Positions 43,360 to 52,559 of a DNA stretch of 64,000 bases are shown in pieces. The translations under genes and the position numbers were made by a program. This stretch comes from Desulfobulbus sp. GTDB lineage: Bacteria; Desulfobacterota; Desulfobulbia; Desulfobulbales; Desulfobulbaceae. The notes beneath the pieces were generated by a model. It worked only from the letters and a program-made list of their open reading frames with translations. It had not been told where the DNA came from and searched no databases. Numbering within the stretch: position 1 is the stretch's first letter; the number at the start of each line of letters is the position of its first letter. Location of the stretch: the NCBI RefSeq assembly GCF_030824455.1, contig NZ_JAVBXR010000022.1, forward strand, positions 1-64,000, written 5' to 3'.

Positions 43360-43393
43360 TCTGGCCGCTGTCCTTTCCCGGACAGCGGCCAGA
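43360..43393. terminator. Terminator after the SulP gene
   Basis: A perfect 14-base stem, 43360-43373 with 43380-43393, and a 6-base loop, followed by ACCTTTTG on the plus strand. It lies about 20 bases after the SulP stop. Confidence 0.85.
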
Positions 43394-43502
43394 ACCTTTT
43401 GTTTCCTCTGTCCGCCAAACATCTATCCTGCAAAAAATCGATTTCCTCCATTGCTCCCTGGAACATTCGGAACGCCTGGGTATGCCGATCTCTTGACCAA
43501 CA

Positions 43503-43724
43503 TCAGCAAGCGCCCTTGCGGATGACACTAAAGAACGCTATCATCACCCTGAAATCACGGTTTAGAAAAGCTTTGCAAGGGTAATCTCCCGTCAGGCCGC
43601 ATCGGGAATTCTCGTGTTTTCTGATATCGAAGCGCTGATGGTCTCTTGAGGTTGAGGCGGTGAAGTCGTCAAACGTAAGGGCCGCGTCAAAATCACTCTC
43701 AAAAGCGAACAATGGCGTGGCCAT
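43503..43724 (-). CDS. Possible small or truncated protein (73 aa)
   Basis: A good ribosome site (AGGGGG) precedes the ATG at 43724. The first dozen residues, MATPLFAFESDF, recall the start of nitrate-reductase-associated proteins (PF09655-like, from memory), but the rest does not follow that family, so it may be a decayed remnant. Confidence 0.3.
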   Translation of the reverse strand: MATPLFAFESDFDAALTFDDFTASTSRDHQRFDIRKHENSRCGLTGDYPCKAFLNRDFRVMIAFFSVIRKGAC

Positions 43725-43941
43725 CGTCGCCCCCTGGAAAAATAGCAAAGAGATATCAGGTCGAGAATTCCTGTCCAATGATCTCCGGGTATTCGTGATT
43801 CCTTCAACAATCAATTCGTCCCTTTTCAGCGCTCTTGCCCAAGGGATGCCAGCAGGCTTTCGATCGCATCAAACAACAACCACTTGTTTTGGGACAATTC
43901 AAAAAATGACAACTGGTCAACCGCATAGAGGACCGCTTCAA

Positions 43942-44676
43942 ATGAAGATCACGTTTATTGCCGTGGTGATGATGTTGATGAGCACATTGACTGCCGCCGC
44001 GAAAGAGGTGGTCAAAAGGGATGTCATCAAAACATCGGCTGGCGACGTTGAACTTTTTTTCATTGGTCACGCATCCCTAATGATGACCTTTCAAGGGAAG
44101 GTCATCCATTTTGACCCATACGGCAAAATGGCAAATTACACGACACTGCCCAAGGCCGATGTGATTTTCATTACCCACGATCATAACGATCATTTTGATC
44201 TGGAGGCTCTGCAGCATATCCAAAAAAGAGAGACTGTCGTGATCCTGCCTCCAATTTGTTCTGAAAGAATACCGGAAGGATGGGTCGTGACAAACGGGGA
44301 ACGTCTGGATGTCCAAGGAATAGATGTGCAAGTCATGCCCGCCTTCAACATGGCCAACAAGAGGGCTAACGGCCAACTTTTTCACCCAAAAGGGATTGGC
44401 AATGGCTATGTGCTGTCTTTTGGCGACAAACGAATATATGTGGCGGGCGACACAGAAAATATCGCGGAAATGAAGGCATTGAAGGACATCGACTGCGCCT
44501 TTCTACCAATGAGCACGCCTTCGACGATGACGCCGGAGATGGCGGCCAATGCCGCTCAAGCATTTCGACCGAAAATTCTCTACCCCTACCACTACAAAGA
44601 GACGGATCCCAACAGGCTCACGGAACTGTTGAAGGATACGCCTGGCATCGAAGTACGTATTCGGCAATTACGATAA
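43942..44676 (+). CDS. Exported MBL-fold metal-dependent hydrolase
   Basis: A 244-residue protein. The start MKITFIAVVMMLMSTLTAAAKE is a signal peptide, so the enzyme is probably periplasmic. The UlaG-type metallo-beta-lactamase fold is indicated by FIGHASLMMTFQGKVIHFDP, the metal motif THDHNDHFD and GDTENIAEM. The long open frame upstream of the ATG at 43942 is not protein-like. The substrate is unknown. Confidence 0.87.
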   Translation: MKITFIAVVMMLMSTLTAAAKEVVKRDVIKTSAGDVELFFIGHASLMMTFQGKVIHFDPYGKMANYTTLPKADVIFITHDHNDHFDLEALQHIQKRETVVILPPICSERIPEGWVVTNGERLDVQGIDVQVMPAFNMANKRANGQLFHPKGIGNGYVLSFGDKRIYVAGDTENIAEMKALKDIDCAFLPMSTPSTMTPEMAANAAQAFRPKILYPYHYKETDPNRLTELLKDTPGIEVRIRQLR

Positions 44677-44872
44677 ATAATTTGATCTTTCAGGCTGCAT
44701 TGAAATCGCTGCGTGAATTCTGAGAAGGGGCCGCTGCGGTACAGCGGTAACAGTCGGAAAATCGGAGAAAAAGAGTGATTCTGACAAGGGTGTGCAAGGC
44801 TGTTTTAACTTTCTGTCTTCGTCGACTCTTGCTGTGGTTGACGCATTCAGGTCGTTGTTCACCCTGGGCAAG

Positions 44873-45256
44873 TCATTCAACAAGTTGTGCTTTGCCACGG
44901 CCAAAAGACCAATTTTCGGCTTTGTTCTCAGCAATCACGATAAACACATCATCCTCGACAAGACCTGTGCTTGAAGAAATCAAGGCCGCTATTTCCTGAT
45001 AAAGACGGCGCTTCATGTCAATTGTGCGCCCTTCTTTGCAGGTAATATGAACATAAACGATATCATCGGAATGAGGAACGCCAAGGTAGCTTGTCGGAAA
45101 AACAAGCTGATGAGGCTCGACTTCATACACCACTTGAAATTTATCAAGTTCCGGAACATTGAACTCCTTCACAAGTGCTTTATGCACTGACTCCACAATC
45201 CCTGAAACATATTCCGAAGGTTTCCCGCGAAGGAGCGATATCTGAACGAAGGGCAT
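44873..45256 (-). CDS. Tautomerase family protein
   Basis: A 127-residue protein starting MPFVQISLLRGK: the Pro after the initiator Met would become the catalytic N-terminal proline, as in 4-oxalocrotonate tautomerase and MIF relatives. The repeat of two beta-alpha-beta units (PFVQISLL..., then DIVYVHITCKEGRT...) is visible. GGAGG lies five bases before this ATG, so the start four codons upstream is less likely. Substrate unknown. Confidence 0.82.
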   Translation of the reverse strand: MPFVQISLLRGKPSEYVSGIVESVHKALVKEFNVPELDKFQVVYEVEPHQLVFPTSYLGVPHSDDIVYVHITCKEGRTIDMKRRLYQEIAALISSSTGLVEDDVFIVIAENKAENWSFGRGKAQLVE

Positions 45257-45378
45257 AACTGCCTCCAATTAAGGATGATTCAAGGGGTCGCACCCGGCCT
45301 GTCGTCACAGCTGATTGCCATGCGGATGCGCCGGAGATACATCCGAGAGACCGTTTCGATTAGCAGAGAAATGAGATT

Positions 45379-45543
45379 CTACTGTTGTTCGCCAGCGTCA
45401 TTTTTGTTCTCGCCGACCTCCGGCACGCCTTTCGGCTTCTTTTCGATCTCTCCATTTACAATGCAATAGTCGCAAGAGCTGTCAATTCCGGTGTGCCCAT
45501 GCCAATCATCCTCAGCCCAATCTTTTTCTTGAATGTTGTTCAT
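45379..45543 (-). CDS. Candidate 54-residue acidic small protein
   Basis: An ORF from the ATG at 45543 to TAG. It is acidic with two Trp near the start (MNNIQEKDWAEDDWHGH) and a CDYC pair, and the composition is protein-like. The ribosome site is weak. It is otherwise in a gene-free gap between the tautomerase and the SH3 protein. Confidence 0.4.
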   Translation of the reverse strand: MNNIQEKDWAEDDWHGHTGIDSSCDYCIVNGEIEKKPKGVPEVGENKNDAGEQQ

Positions 45544-45627
45544 GTTAGCCCAGGTAATTTCCGTATGGGATGGTTTGACTGTGGCGCACCTGCTCCCAAG
45601 GCAACCGCGCCTGAAAAAATTTGCGCA

Positions 45628-45725
45628 ATATTGTTCAAATTATACCACACCTTATGCGGTGGTTGCCTGAAAAAGCATTTCTACTGAAGAAAAACCGCTG
45701 CCGCACCAGTCAATCAGAACCGAAC
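45628..45725 (+). repeat. Dispersed repeat, copy A
   Basis: A segment of about 100 bases resembling 46797-46905. Both begin ATATTGTT, have a short CACC/GGTG or CGCC/GGCG hairpin, share CTGAAAAAGC/GTGAAAAGCG-like and GAAGA blocks, and end with the identical GTCAATCAGAACCGAAC. Confidence 0.65.
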
Positions 45726-45758
45726 AGGGACAAGCACAAAAACGCTTGCTCCCCTGAG

Positions 45759-46220
45759 CTACATTCCCCACAGGAGACTACGATCAATCCACCCTTTCAC
45801 CCCACCATCATGCTCCACTTCAACCCATTGGTTTTTTTCTCCTAATTTGCGGAATACCACTCCATAGAATGCTTTGCCGACTATTTTGTTTTTTGTTCCA
45901 GGACCACTGCGAACATTAATCTGAGCGGTGGAATCTTTATTGGCCTTAACGATCACCGTCGGGTTGTCACTCACCATGCTTTGGTGCACCCAACCGGTAT
46001 CGCCTTCAAAATCTTTTATCTGAAGCCAATCCTCTGAACGATTAATGACGTCAAGGGGCATGCCTGATCCCAATGTGTAAAGAACAGGATGATTTGTTCC
46101 TGGACCGGAGCGCATATTGATATCGTCCCCCTTGATTGAAACCATTTCCGCAGATGCGATACCATGACAGGTCAATTGCACAAATAACGATCCGATTAAA
46201 AAACAACTTCTGCAGTTCAT
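45759..46220 (-). CDS. Exported protein with two bacterial SH3 domains
   Basis: A 153-residue protein with a signal peptide (MNCRSCFLIGSLFVQLTCHG) and two SH3_3-type domains, each with the INMRSGPGT / INVRSGPGT signature and a final GW (GDTGWVHQS, KGWIDRSLLW). Such proteins usually bind peptidoglycan peptides in the periplasm. The start is the ATG at 46220, nine bases after GGAGG. Confidence 0.85.
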   Translation of the reverse strand: MNCRSCFLIGSLFVQLTCHGIASAEMVSIKGDDINMRSGPGTNHPVLYTLGSGMPLDVINRSEDWLQIKDFEGDTGWVHQSMVSDNPTVIVKANKDSTAQINVRSGPGTKNKIVGKAFYGVVFRKLGEKNQWVEVEHDGGVKGWIDRSLLWGM

Positions 46221-47348
46221 GATGCAGCCTCCTTTATCAGCTTTGTTTAATGGCGACAGTTGTATTTTCTCCAGATAAATGCGAATTTTTAAATTTGGGA
46301 AAATTGAAAACAACATAAAAAAGCCGACTGTTTCCAAGTGAAAACGAGTCGGCAGAAGAGGTGGTGACATACTTTTTAGCACATGGCGTGCCACACAAAA
46401 CATAACTTCAAAATTTTAACTAAAAATAACAATTTTTCAGCAATTTGACGGGCACCACCAAAGGAAAGCGAACAAATTCGGCATTTTAGACAACTGGAAG
46501 TTATGAAACAAGTTACATTCCCAACAAAGCGATAACGTCTCAAAATTAAAAATAAAATCAAGCGCCTTGTTGCAAAGCAACACTTATGCGCATGTATATT
46601 TTTTACACAGCGATTTCATGCATTTGGTGACTTTTTATACACCAGGCGGAGCCCAAGAGGCATGAGCAAGAACGAAAGCCACAAAAAAGCCAAACACCTA
46701 CAGGCAGTTGGCTTTACGCTGCATTTCACTGGTTGAGATGGAGGGATCAGAACGCTCTTTTTCCTCCTTCCGAGGCAACTCAACGGTAATTTTGGGATAT
46801 TGTTAAAGTTACAATACGCCTTTTGCGGCGTGTACCGTGAAAAGCGTTTCAACGGAAGACGAACTGCCACCAAATCAGCACCCTACATGTCAATCAGAAC
46901 CGAACTGACATGGTCCGTTCGAAGCTCGCCCTGTGGCGCCGCGGACTCCTAGACGAACCCAGCGATCTTGTTTCGCTGGCTTACAGTGAAATAGGCGTTG
47001 GCTTTACCAATGCATGGAATGTGGCGTGATCACCGCTGGGCAGGCCCAAAATGCGAAGATTGCATCGGTTGACAAATACGCAAGCGTTGAGTTGGCAAGA
47101 AAAAGAGGATGGATGGGAACGGCAGTCATCGTAGAATCGGAAAAGACAAGGCGTGCAAAGCAGCTGTTTCCAAATTGTTTCCAGGAGTTAAAAACATAAA
47201 AAAAGAGACAGCAAAAACAGCCCTTTAAAAACTCCTCTGTTTATCGTATATAACCCGACACAATCGGCTGTTTTCCCGATCCGGACTCTCAGCCCGCTCC
47301 CATGACATTTCCCGCGAATCACAGGCAATGACACCTTCAGGAACACCC
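46221..47348. other. Gene-poor AT-rich stretch
   Basis: Between the SH3 gene and the HAD gene I find no convincing gene. Candidates are ORFs at 46910-47029 (39 aa) and 47014-47199 (61 aa, MECGVITAGQAQNAKIASVD...), both without good ribosome sites; they may be remnants. The repeat copy B lies at 46797-46905. Confidence 0.4.
46797..46905 (+). repeat. Dispersed repeat, copy B
   Basis: The second copy of the element at 45628. It starts ATATTGTT, contains the hairpin ACGCC-TTTTGC-GGCGT, and ends GTCAATCAGAACCGAAC. The stem bases differ from copy A in a way that partly keeps pairing. Confidence 0.65.
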
Positions 47349-48416
47349 ATGCAGTTGCAGACGGCCGAGACCTCGGATGAGGCGGGAAACTGGCTCCCGG
47401 AAAACCTGACGCAAATCTCAACCAGGATCAAGGCGATCTCGGCGCGGTCGTTCTCCGCCAAGCCGGTTGCCGTGTTCGATTTTGACAACACCTGCATCTT
47501 CCGCGACGTTGGCCAGGCGGTGTTTCGCAGCCAACTGCAACACCTGCGCTATTGCCTGCGACCGGAGCAACTGGCCGCCATCCTTCCCCGGATCGAAGGC
47601 GATCTGGCCGGCCGCTCGATGACCGCGATCACCTCGACGATCTGCGCCGCCTACCAACGACTCTGGCCGCTGATAACCGACAATCGGATTGACCAGGCCC
47701 TGTTGCTGCCGGAGTATCGGCTGTTCGCCGCCCTGCTGCTCTGGTTCGCCGACAAGGCGCGCAAGGACGAGCGATTGGGGCCGCGCTACGTGCTGCCCTT
47801 TATGGGCAAATTGTTGGCTGGATTTACCGCCGACGAAGTGCGGCAATTGGCAATTGAAGTGGTGCTTGCGGTGCGGCAAGAGCCGCTGATTGAGGAAACG
47901 CTGACCTGCGACGCGCCGGAGCCGCTCGGCCGGATTGCAGCGAGCTATCCGCTGGGCCTCCACGCCCATCCGGAGATGCTGGCATTGATGCGCAACCTGG
48001 CGCGGCAGGGAATAGAATCGTATGTGATTTCGGCCAGCACCGAATGGCTGGTGGAAGGCGCGGCGCAACTGCTGGGGTTCCCGGTGGATCGGGATCACGT
48101 CTTTGGCATCCGGGTCCGCCTGGATGCAGGCGAGACGCTGACCATTGACGATCTCAACGCCTACCCCACCACCTTCCGCGAAGGCAAGGCCGAGATCGTC
48201 AACCAATGGATTGACGGCACACCGGTGTTGGCCGCCGGCGACGCCGACACCGACTACGAGATGCTGACCCTGCCGGGCATTGACATCCGCCTGCTGATCA
48301 ACCGCCGGCAGAGCGGCCTGATCAGCAGCCTCTACCAGGACCCGCGCATCCTGCTTCAAGGGCTGGACTTGGACACGGGCCGATTCCGGCCGTCGCGCGA
48401 GTCAATCGGCGGTTAA
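47349..48416 (+). CDS. HAD-superfamily phosphatase
   Basis: A 355-residue soluble protein. The HAD motifs are present: motif I FDFDNTC (nucleophile Asp), motif II VISAST, a Lys in REGKAEIV, and motif IV GDADTDYEM. A large cap insert lies between motifs I and II, as in SerB-like and phosphorylcholine-phosphatase-like enzymes. Start choice: AGGA lies about six bases before the ATG at 47349; an ATG at 47328 is possible. Substrate unknown. Confidence 0.85.
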   Translation: MQLQTAETSDEAGNWLPENLTQISTRIKAISARSFSAKPVAVFDFDNTCIFRDVGQAVFRSQLQHLRYCLRPEQLAAILPRIEGDLAGRSMTAITSTICAAYQRLWPLITDNRIDQALLLPEYRLFAALLLWFADKARKDERLGPRYVLPFMGKLLAGFTADEVRQLAIEVVLAVRQEPLIEETLTCDAPEPLGRIAASYPLGLHAHPEMLALMRNLARQGIESYVISASTEWLVEGAAQLLGFPVDRDHVFGIRVRLDAGETLTIDDLNAYPTTFREGKAEIVNQWIDGTPVLAAGDADTDYEMLTLPGIDIRLLINRRQSGLISSLYQDPRILLQGLDLDTGRFRPSRESIGG

Positions 48417-48535
48417 TTTATGCCCTGGAGCAATTGAGCCTGCCAGGCGACGCGGCACGATAGCCTGCCGTTGCCTCAGCAGGCACAGCGCCGCCTGGGC
48501 TCAAGGCCGCAACATCTCCCGCCCTCTCTCGCCAA

Positions 48536-49594
48536 CTACTTTTTCAAGGTCTTGGCAAAATCAAGCATCCGCTGAATCGGGATCCGCGCCCGAGTCGCCA
48601 ATTCCGGCGCCACCAGGATCTCGCCTGCCCCTGTCTCCAGAGCCTGCGCCAGTTTCGCCAGGGTGTTCATCTCCATCCACGGACAGCGGGCGCAGCTTTC
48701 ACAGGTGGCCCCCTCGCCGCCAATCGGCGCGCCAAGGAGGATCTTGTCCGGGGCCAGCTGCTTCATCTTATTGAAGATGCCGGCGTCGGTGGCCACGATG
48801 AACTCTTTGTTGGGCAGTTGCTGCACCGCCTGGATCAGGGCCGTGGTGGAGCCCACCACATCCGCCTGATCGACCACGTCTTGGGGCGATTCGGGATGCA
48901 CCAGCACCGCCGCCTGGGGATGCAGCTCGCGCAACCGCGCCAGAGCGTCCGCCTTGAATTCCTCATGGACGATGCAGGAGCCGGGCCAGAGAATCATCTC
49001 CACCCCGGTCAGACGTTGCACATAGCGCCCCAGATGCCTGTCCGGCCCCCAGAGAATTTTTTCCCCGCGCTCAGCCAGATGTTTGATCACCGGCAGGGCA
49101 ATGCCAGAGGTGACCACCCAGTCGGCACGCGCCTTGACCTCGGCGCTGGTGTTGGCGTAGACCACCACCGTGTGGTCGGGATGACGGTCGCAATATTCGG
49201 CAAAGAGATCAATCGGGCAGTTCTCGTCCAGCGAGCAGGTGGCGGCCAAATCGGGCATCAGCACCCGTTTTTCGTTATTGAGAATCTTGGATGTCTCGCC
49301 CATGAACCGCACCCCGGCCACCACCAGGGTCTGCGCCGGGTGTTCGGTCCCGAACCGGGCCATCTCCAGCGAGTCGGCAACGCAGCCGCCGGTCTCCTCG
49401 GCCAAGTCCTGCAATTCTCCGTCGGTGTAATAGTGGGCGACCAGGACCGCGTTCTTTTCCTGCAGCATGCTTTTGACGCGCTCGCGCAGCGCCTTTTTTT
49501 CCGACTCCGGCAACTCCAGCCGCACCGGATGCGCCGGAATCTTGACCAAGGGAATGCTGACGTCCGCCAGGGTTTCTCGTAATCCGTTTTTCAT
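48536..49594 (-). CDS. nadA: Quinolinate synthase A
   Basis: A 352-residue [4Fe-4S] enzyme condensing iminoaspartate with dihydroxyacetone phosphate to quinolinate in NAD synthesis. Family segments are [53 protein letters not shown] and [17 protein letters not shown]. The three cluster cysteines are those in AATCSLD, PGSC and ARCPWM. The start is the ATG at 49594 (MKNGLRETL); the ribosome site is weak. It is divergent from the DAC-domain gene. No nadB or nadC is seen adjacent. Confidence 0.96.
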   Translation of the reverse strand: MKNGLRETLADVSIPLVKIPAHPVRLELPESEKKALRERVKSMLQEKNAVLVAHYYTDGELQDLAEETGGCVADSLEMARFGTEHPAQTLVVAGVRFMGETSKILNNEKRVLMPDLAATCSLDENCPIDLFAEYCDRHPDHTVVVYANTSAEVKARADWVVTSGIALPVIKHLAERGEKILWGPDRHLGRYVQRLTGVEMILWPGSCIVHEEFKADALARLRELHPQAAVLVHPESPQDVVDQADVVGSTTALIQAVQQLPNKEFIVATDAGIFNKMKQLAPDKILLGAPIGGEGATCESCARCPWMEMNTLAKLAQALETGAGEILVAPELATRARIPIQRMLDFAKTLKK

Positions 49595-49850
49595 GTCCAA
49601 CTCTGCTTGTCTCTCGCTCGATAACAAAAGCCCGCCGCCCACCGGGACAACCGACCCCCTCGTCCAAGGCTCCCTACTACCGCAAAACCCTTCGCAACAC
49701 AACCCTTTTCCAGAAAATCCCACCAGCCGCGCATCCTCTGGAAAACACTCCAAGAAAATAGTTTTACCAACCGCCAAGATCAGGGTTTCATCTCGATGCA
49801 ACCTACGGTATACTGCCCTTACTCCCGCAAACTCTTCCCCGGAACCGGCC

Positions 49851-51176
49851 ATGCACGTCTACCCTTCCGAACTTGTCGCCCTCATCAATCAGCGCTGGAA
49901 CGGCACGCCGACAGCGGAGGCAAGCGACGACGGCCAGGCGACCAGCACTCTGCCCGGCAAGGCGGCTCTGGAACAACTGATCTCCACCTGCTACCAAGTC
50001 AGCATGATGCGCGAGGAAGACCGACCGGTCACCCTCCGGCTTATCCTGGCCAAATCCGAACTTTTCCCGCCCGATCAGGGACCGCCCAAGGGATTTCTCC
50101 GCCTGCTTTTCTCGCCCCCCCGCCCCTTCAACGAATACGAACTGCGCCGTCTTTCGCCGGCCGTGGATTTCGAACGCTCGCTGGTCGGCATTGAGCCGCA
50201 TCCGGAGAAGGGCTTTCAGATCTGGGGTGTGGTCAACTCCGGCATTCGCTGGCTGCAGCAGGAACGCGGCGGCAACAAGAAAACCAACCAACTGCCGGAC
50301 GCCTTTGTCGTCCATGTGACCGGACCAGGCATGCTGACCATCTGCCGGGGGCTTAAGATCATCGCCACCCTCAACAGCGGCAAATTGCTCGATTCCACCG
50401 CCAATGCTTTTCAATCCAAGTGGATGAACAAACTCCTCGCCCCGGTGCGCGAATCCCTGCTGGAGGCCCATGAGGCGTTCCGGGCCAGCGTCCTCTACCC
50501 GGTGGCCAAAATCCAGGACGAGTTCATCGAAAACCTGCAATTCCAGCTCATCAAACGGGTGCTCAGCGTTACCCGAATGAACCGGCACGGCGGCACCTTT
50601 ATCATCTTCCCCGACGACAATCCGGCCGAACTGGCAGCCGACAATCCCTCCATCCTGCTCAAATACCGCTTCCAGAACGACGAGGCCGTCCGGCGGCAGC
50701 AACAACTGATGATCAGAACCATCCGCCTGGCGACCACGGCCCTGGGCGACATCAACGATCCGGACAAGATCGTCACGTGGAAGGATTACGTCGAGCTCCG
50801 TCACGAATCAGCGGTGTACGATCTGGAAGAGGCGCTCTATGAGCAGGCGCAGTTCATGGCCAGCCTAGCCTCGGTGGACGGGGCGGTGGTGACCTGCAGT
50901 CGCGGCCCATTGGGCTTCGGCGGCATGATCGTCGGCTCGCTCGACAAACTCACCGAGGTGGCGCTTGCCAGCGACATCGAGGGCAAAATGGTCACCCTGG
51001 GCAAAATCGAGGGCTACGGTTCCCGACACCGGTCCGTCTACCACCTCTGCAACGCCATCCACCAGGTTATGGCCATTGTTGTGTCCCAAGACGGCAACGT
51101 GCAGTTGGCCAAATGGCGCAACGGCATCGTCACCTGCTGGGATCTGACCACCCAGATGTTCATCGGCGACAATTAA
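49851..51176 (+). CDS. DAC-domain (diadenylate cyclase-like) sensor protein
   Basis: A 441-residue soluble protein. The last ~110 residues resemble the DisA_N/DAC fold: DGA at about residues 343-345 ([22 protein letters not shown]) and GSRHRS with RHR at about 392-394, then [17 protein letters not shown] and RHR are the signature motifs of diadenylate cyclases, and both are retained. The N-terminal part is a long unknown sensor-like region; the layout fits what has been called DACNV-type proteins. Whether it makes c-di-AMP is not known. The start is the ATG at 49851. Confidence 0.75.
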   Translation: MHVYPSELVALINQRWNGTPTAEASDDGQATSTLPGKAALEQLISTCYQVSMMREEDRPVTLRLILAKSELFPPDQGPPKGFLRLLFSPPRPFNEYELRRLSPAVDFERSLVGIEPHPEKGFQIWGVVNSGIRWLQQERGGNKKTNQLPDAFVVHVTGPGMLTICRGLKIIATLNSGKLLDSTANAFQSKWMNKLLAPVRESLLEAHEAFRASVLYPVAKIQDEFIENLQFQLIKRVLSVTRMNRHGGTFIIFPDDNPAELAADNPSILLKYRFQNDEAVRRQQQLMIRTIRLATTALGDINDPDKIVTWKDYVELRHESAVYDLEEALYEQAQFMASLASVDGAVVTCSRGPLGFGGMIVGSLDKLTEVALASDIEGKMVTLGKIEGYGSRHRSVYHLCNAIHQVMAIVVSQDGNVQLAKWRNGIVTCWDLTTQMFIGDN

Positions 51177-51207
51177 GCAACGCTGGTTGCGCCGCCCTCT
51201 CCCCGCC

Positions 51208-52401
51208 TCAATCGTTTATCGTTCCTATCCGTCGTTTGACCACCTGCCACAGCAGCAGGGTGCAGGTCACCGAAATCACGCCCATCAATCCCAGCGTCAC
51301 AATCTTGTCGTTCCAGTCGAACGAAAAAAACCACATCGCCAGGGCGCCGATCATAAAATACAAAAAGACCATCAACGACGAGGCGGCGCCGGTGTCGCGA
51401 TCCACCTGCTCCAGAATCAGGTTGTTGCCTGCGGGTCTGCAAAAAGAAAAACAGAAGGTCAGACAGAACATCGGCAGGGTCAACCGCCAGGGAATCGGGA
51501 TCCAGGGACAGAGCAGGAGCAGCGAGGCGGCCAGCATGCCGGCAAAGGCCCAAGGCATGAGCCGGGTGATGGAATAGCGGCGGACCATTCGCGAAAAAGC
51601 CAGGGGCGCCAGCACAAAGGCCAGGGCGTTGAAGCCGAAGAAATAGCCGAATTGCTGCTCGTCGTAGCCGAAGCGGGTGATGTAGATGTCCGAGGAGCCG
51701 CCGATGAAGGCGAACACCGGCACGCAGGTGCAGGACAGGGTCAGCAGCAGCGAGATGTAGCGACGGTTGCGACACAGGCGCAGATAACTGGCCGCCACCT
51801 GGCGGAAACTGGCCGGGGCCTCCGCCCGCAGGGACTCGTCCATGGCAAACACGCCGGCAAAAGCGATGGTCCCCAGGACCGCCTGAAGGACGAAAATCCA
51901 GTGCCAGGAAAGCAGTTTGATAATCCAGCCGCCGAGAATCGGGGCGATCATCGGCGCGGTGGCGACAATCACCCCAATCTGGATGAACACCCGCTGCCGC
52001 TGCTGGCCGCTGAAACGGTCCTTGCTGACGGCAAAAACAATGGCCGAGGCGGCTGCGGCGCCCGCCCCCTGGAGGAAGCGGCCGAAGATCATCATGTTGG
52101 CGCTGTGCGCCGAGGCGCAGACCAGACAGGCCAGCACAAACAGCCCCACGCCGACCAGCAGCGGCGGTTTCCGGCCGTATCGGTCGGACAGCGGCCCGTA
52201 AACGAGCAGAAAGCCACAGTAGGTCATGAAAAAGGTGACCAGGGTGAGATTGATGGCCACCAGCGGGGCCTGCAGCTCGCGCTGCAACAGCGGCAGGGCC
52301 GGCAGATACATGTCGGTGGCCAGCGGCGGAAAGGCCGACAACAGGGACAGCAAAAAAATGATCGGAGGAAAGCGCTTCCTGATCTCGTCAATACAACCCA
52401 T
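51208..52401 (-). CDS. Bcr/CflA family multidrug MFS transporter
   Basis: A 397-residue inner-membrane protein with twelve predicted helices. Bcr/CflA landmarks are FPPLATDMYLPALPLLQ in the first helices, the MFS motif GPLSDRYGRKPPLL, and a helix-5 region MIAPILGGWI. It exports drugs or metabolites with proton exchange. The start is the ATG at 52401 behind GAGGAG. Confidence 0.92.
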   Translation of the reverse strand: MGCIDEIRKRFPPIIFLLSLLSAFPPLATDMYLPALPLLQRELQAPLVAINLTLVTFFMTYCGFLLVYGPLSDRYGRKPPLLVGVGLFVLACLVCASAHSANMMIFGRFLQGAGAAAASAIVFAVSKDRFSGQQRQRVFIQIGVIVATAPMIAPILGGWIIKLLSWHWIFVLQAVLGTIAFAGVFAMDESLRAEAPASFRQVAASYLRLCRNRRYISLLLTLSCTCVPVFAFIGGSSDIYITRFGYDEQQFGYFFGFNALAFVLAPLAFSRMVRRYSITRLMPWAFAGMLAASLLLLCPWIPIPWRLTLPMFCLTFCFSFCRPAGNNLILEQVDRDTGAASSLMVFLYFMIGALAMWFFSFDWNDKIVTLGLMGVISVTCTLLLWQVVKRRIGTIND

Positions 52402-52559
52402 CCGGAGCACTCCTCACCCACAGGGAATTCAACAATCGAGTGCGTGAACCGGCACGAACTCCAACACCAAGCGTTGGAAATAATCCTCTATTTGCAGCCA
52501 GGCCGCAAGCACAACCTTGCGCGGCCTGTCCCTGGAGCGGCGGGCGTCTTTCAGTCGGG

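Noticed and set aside
46910-47199. Two small plus-strand ORFs before the HAD gene
   Set aside because: No ribosome sites, they overlap each other in different frames, and no recognised domain is present; possibly remnants of an older gene.
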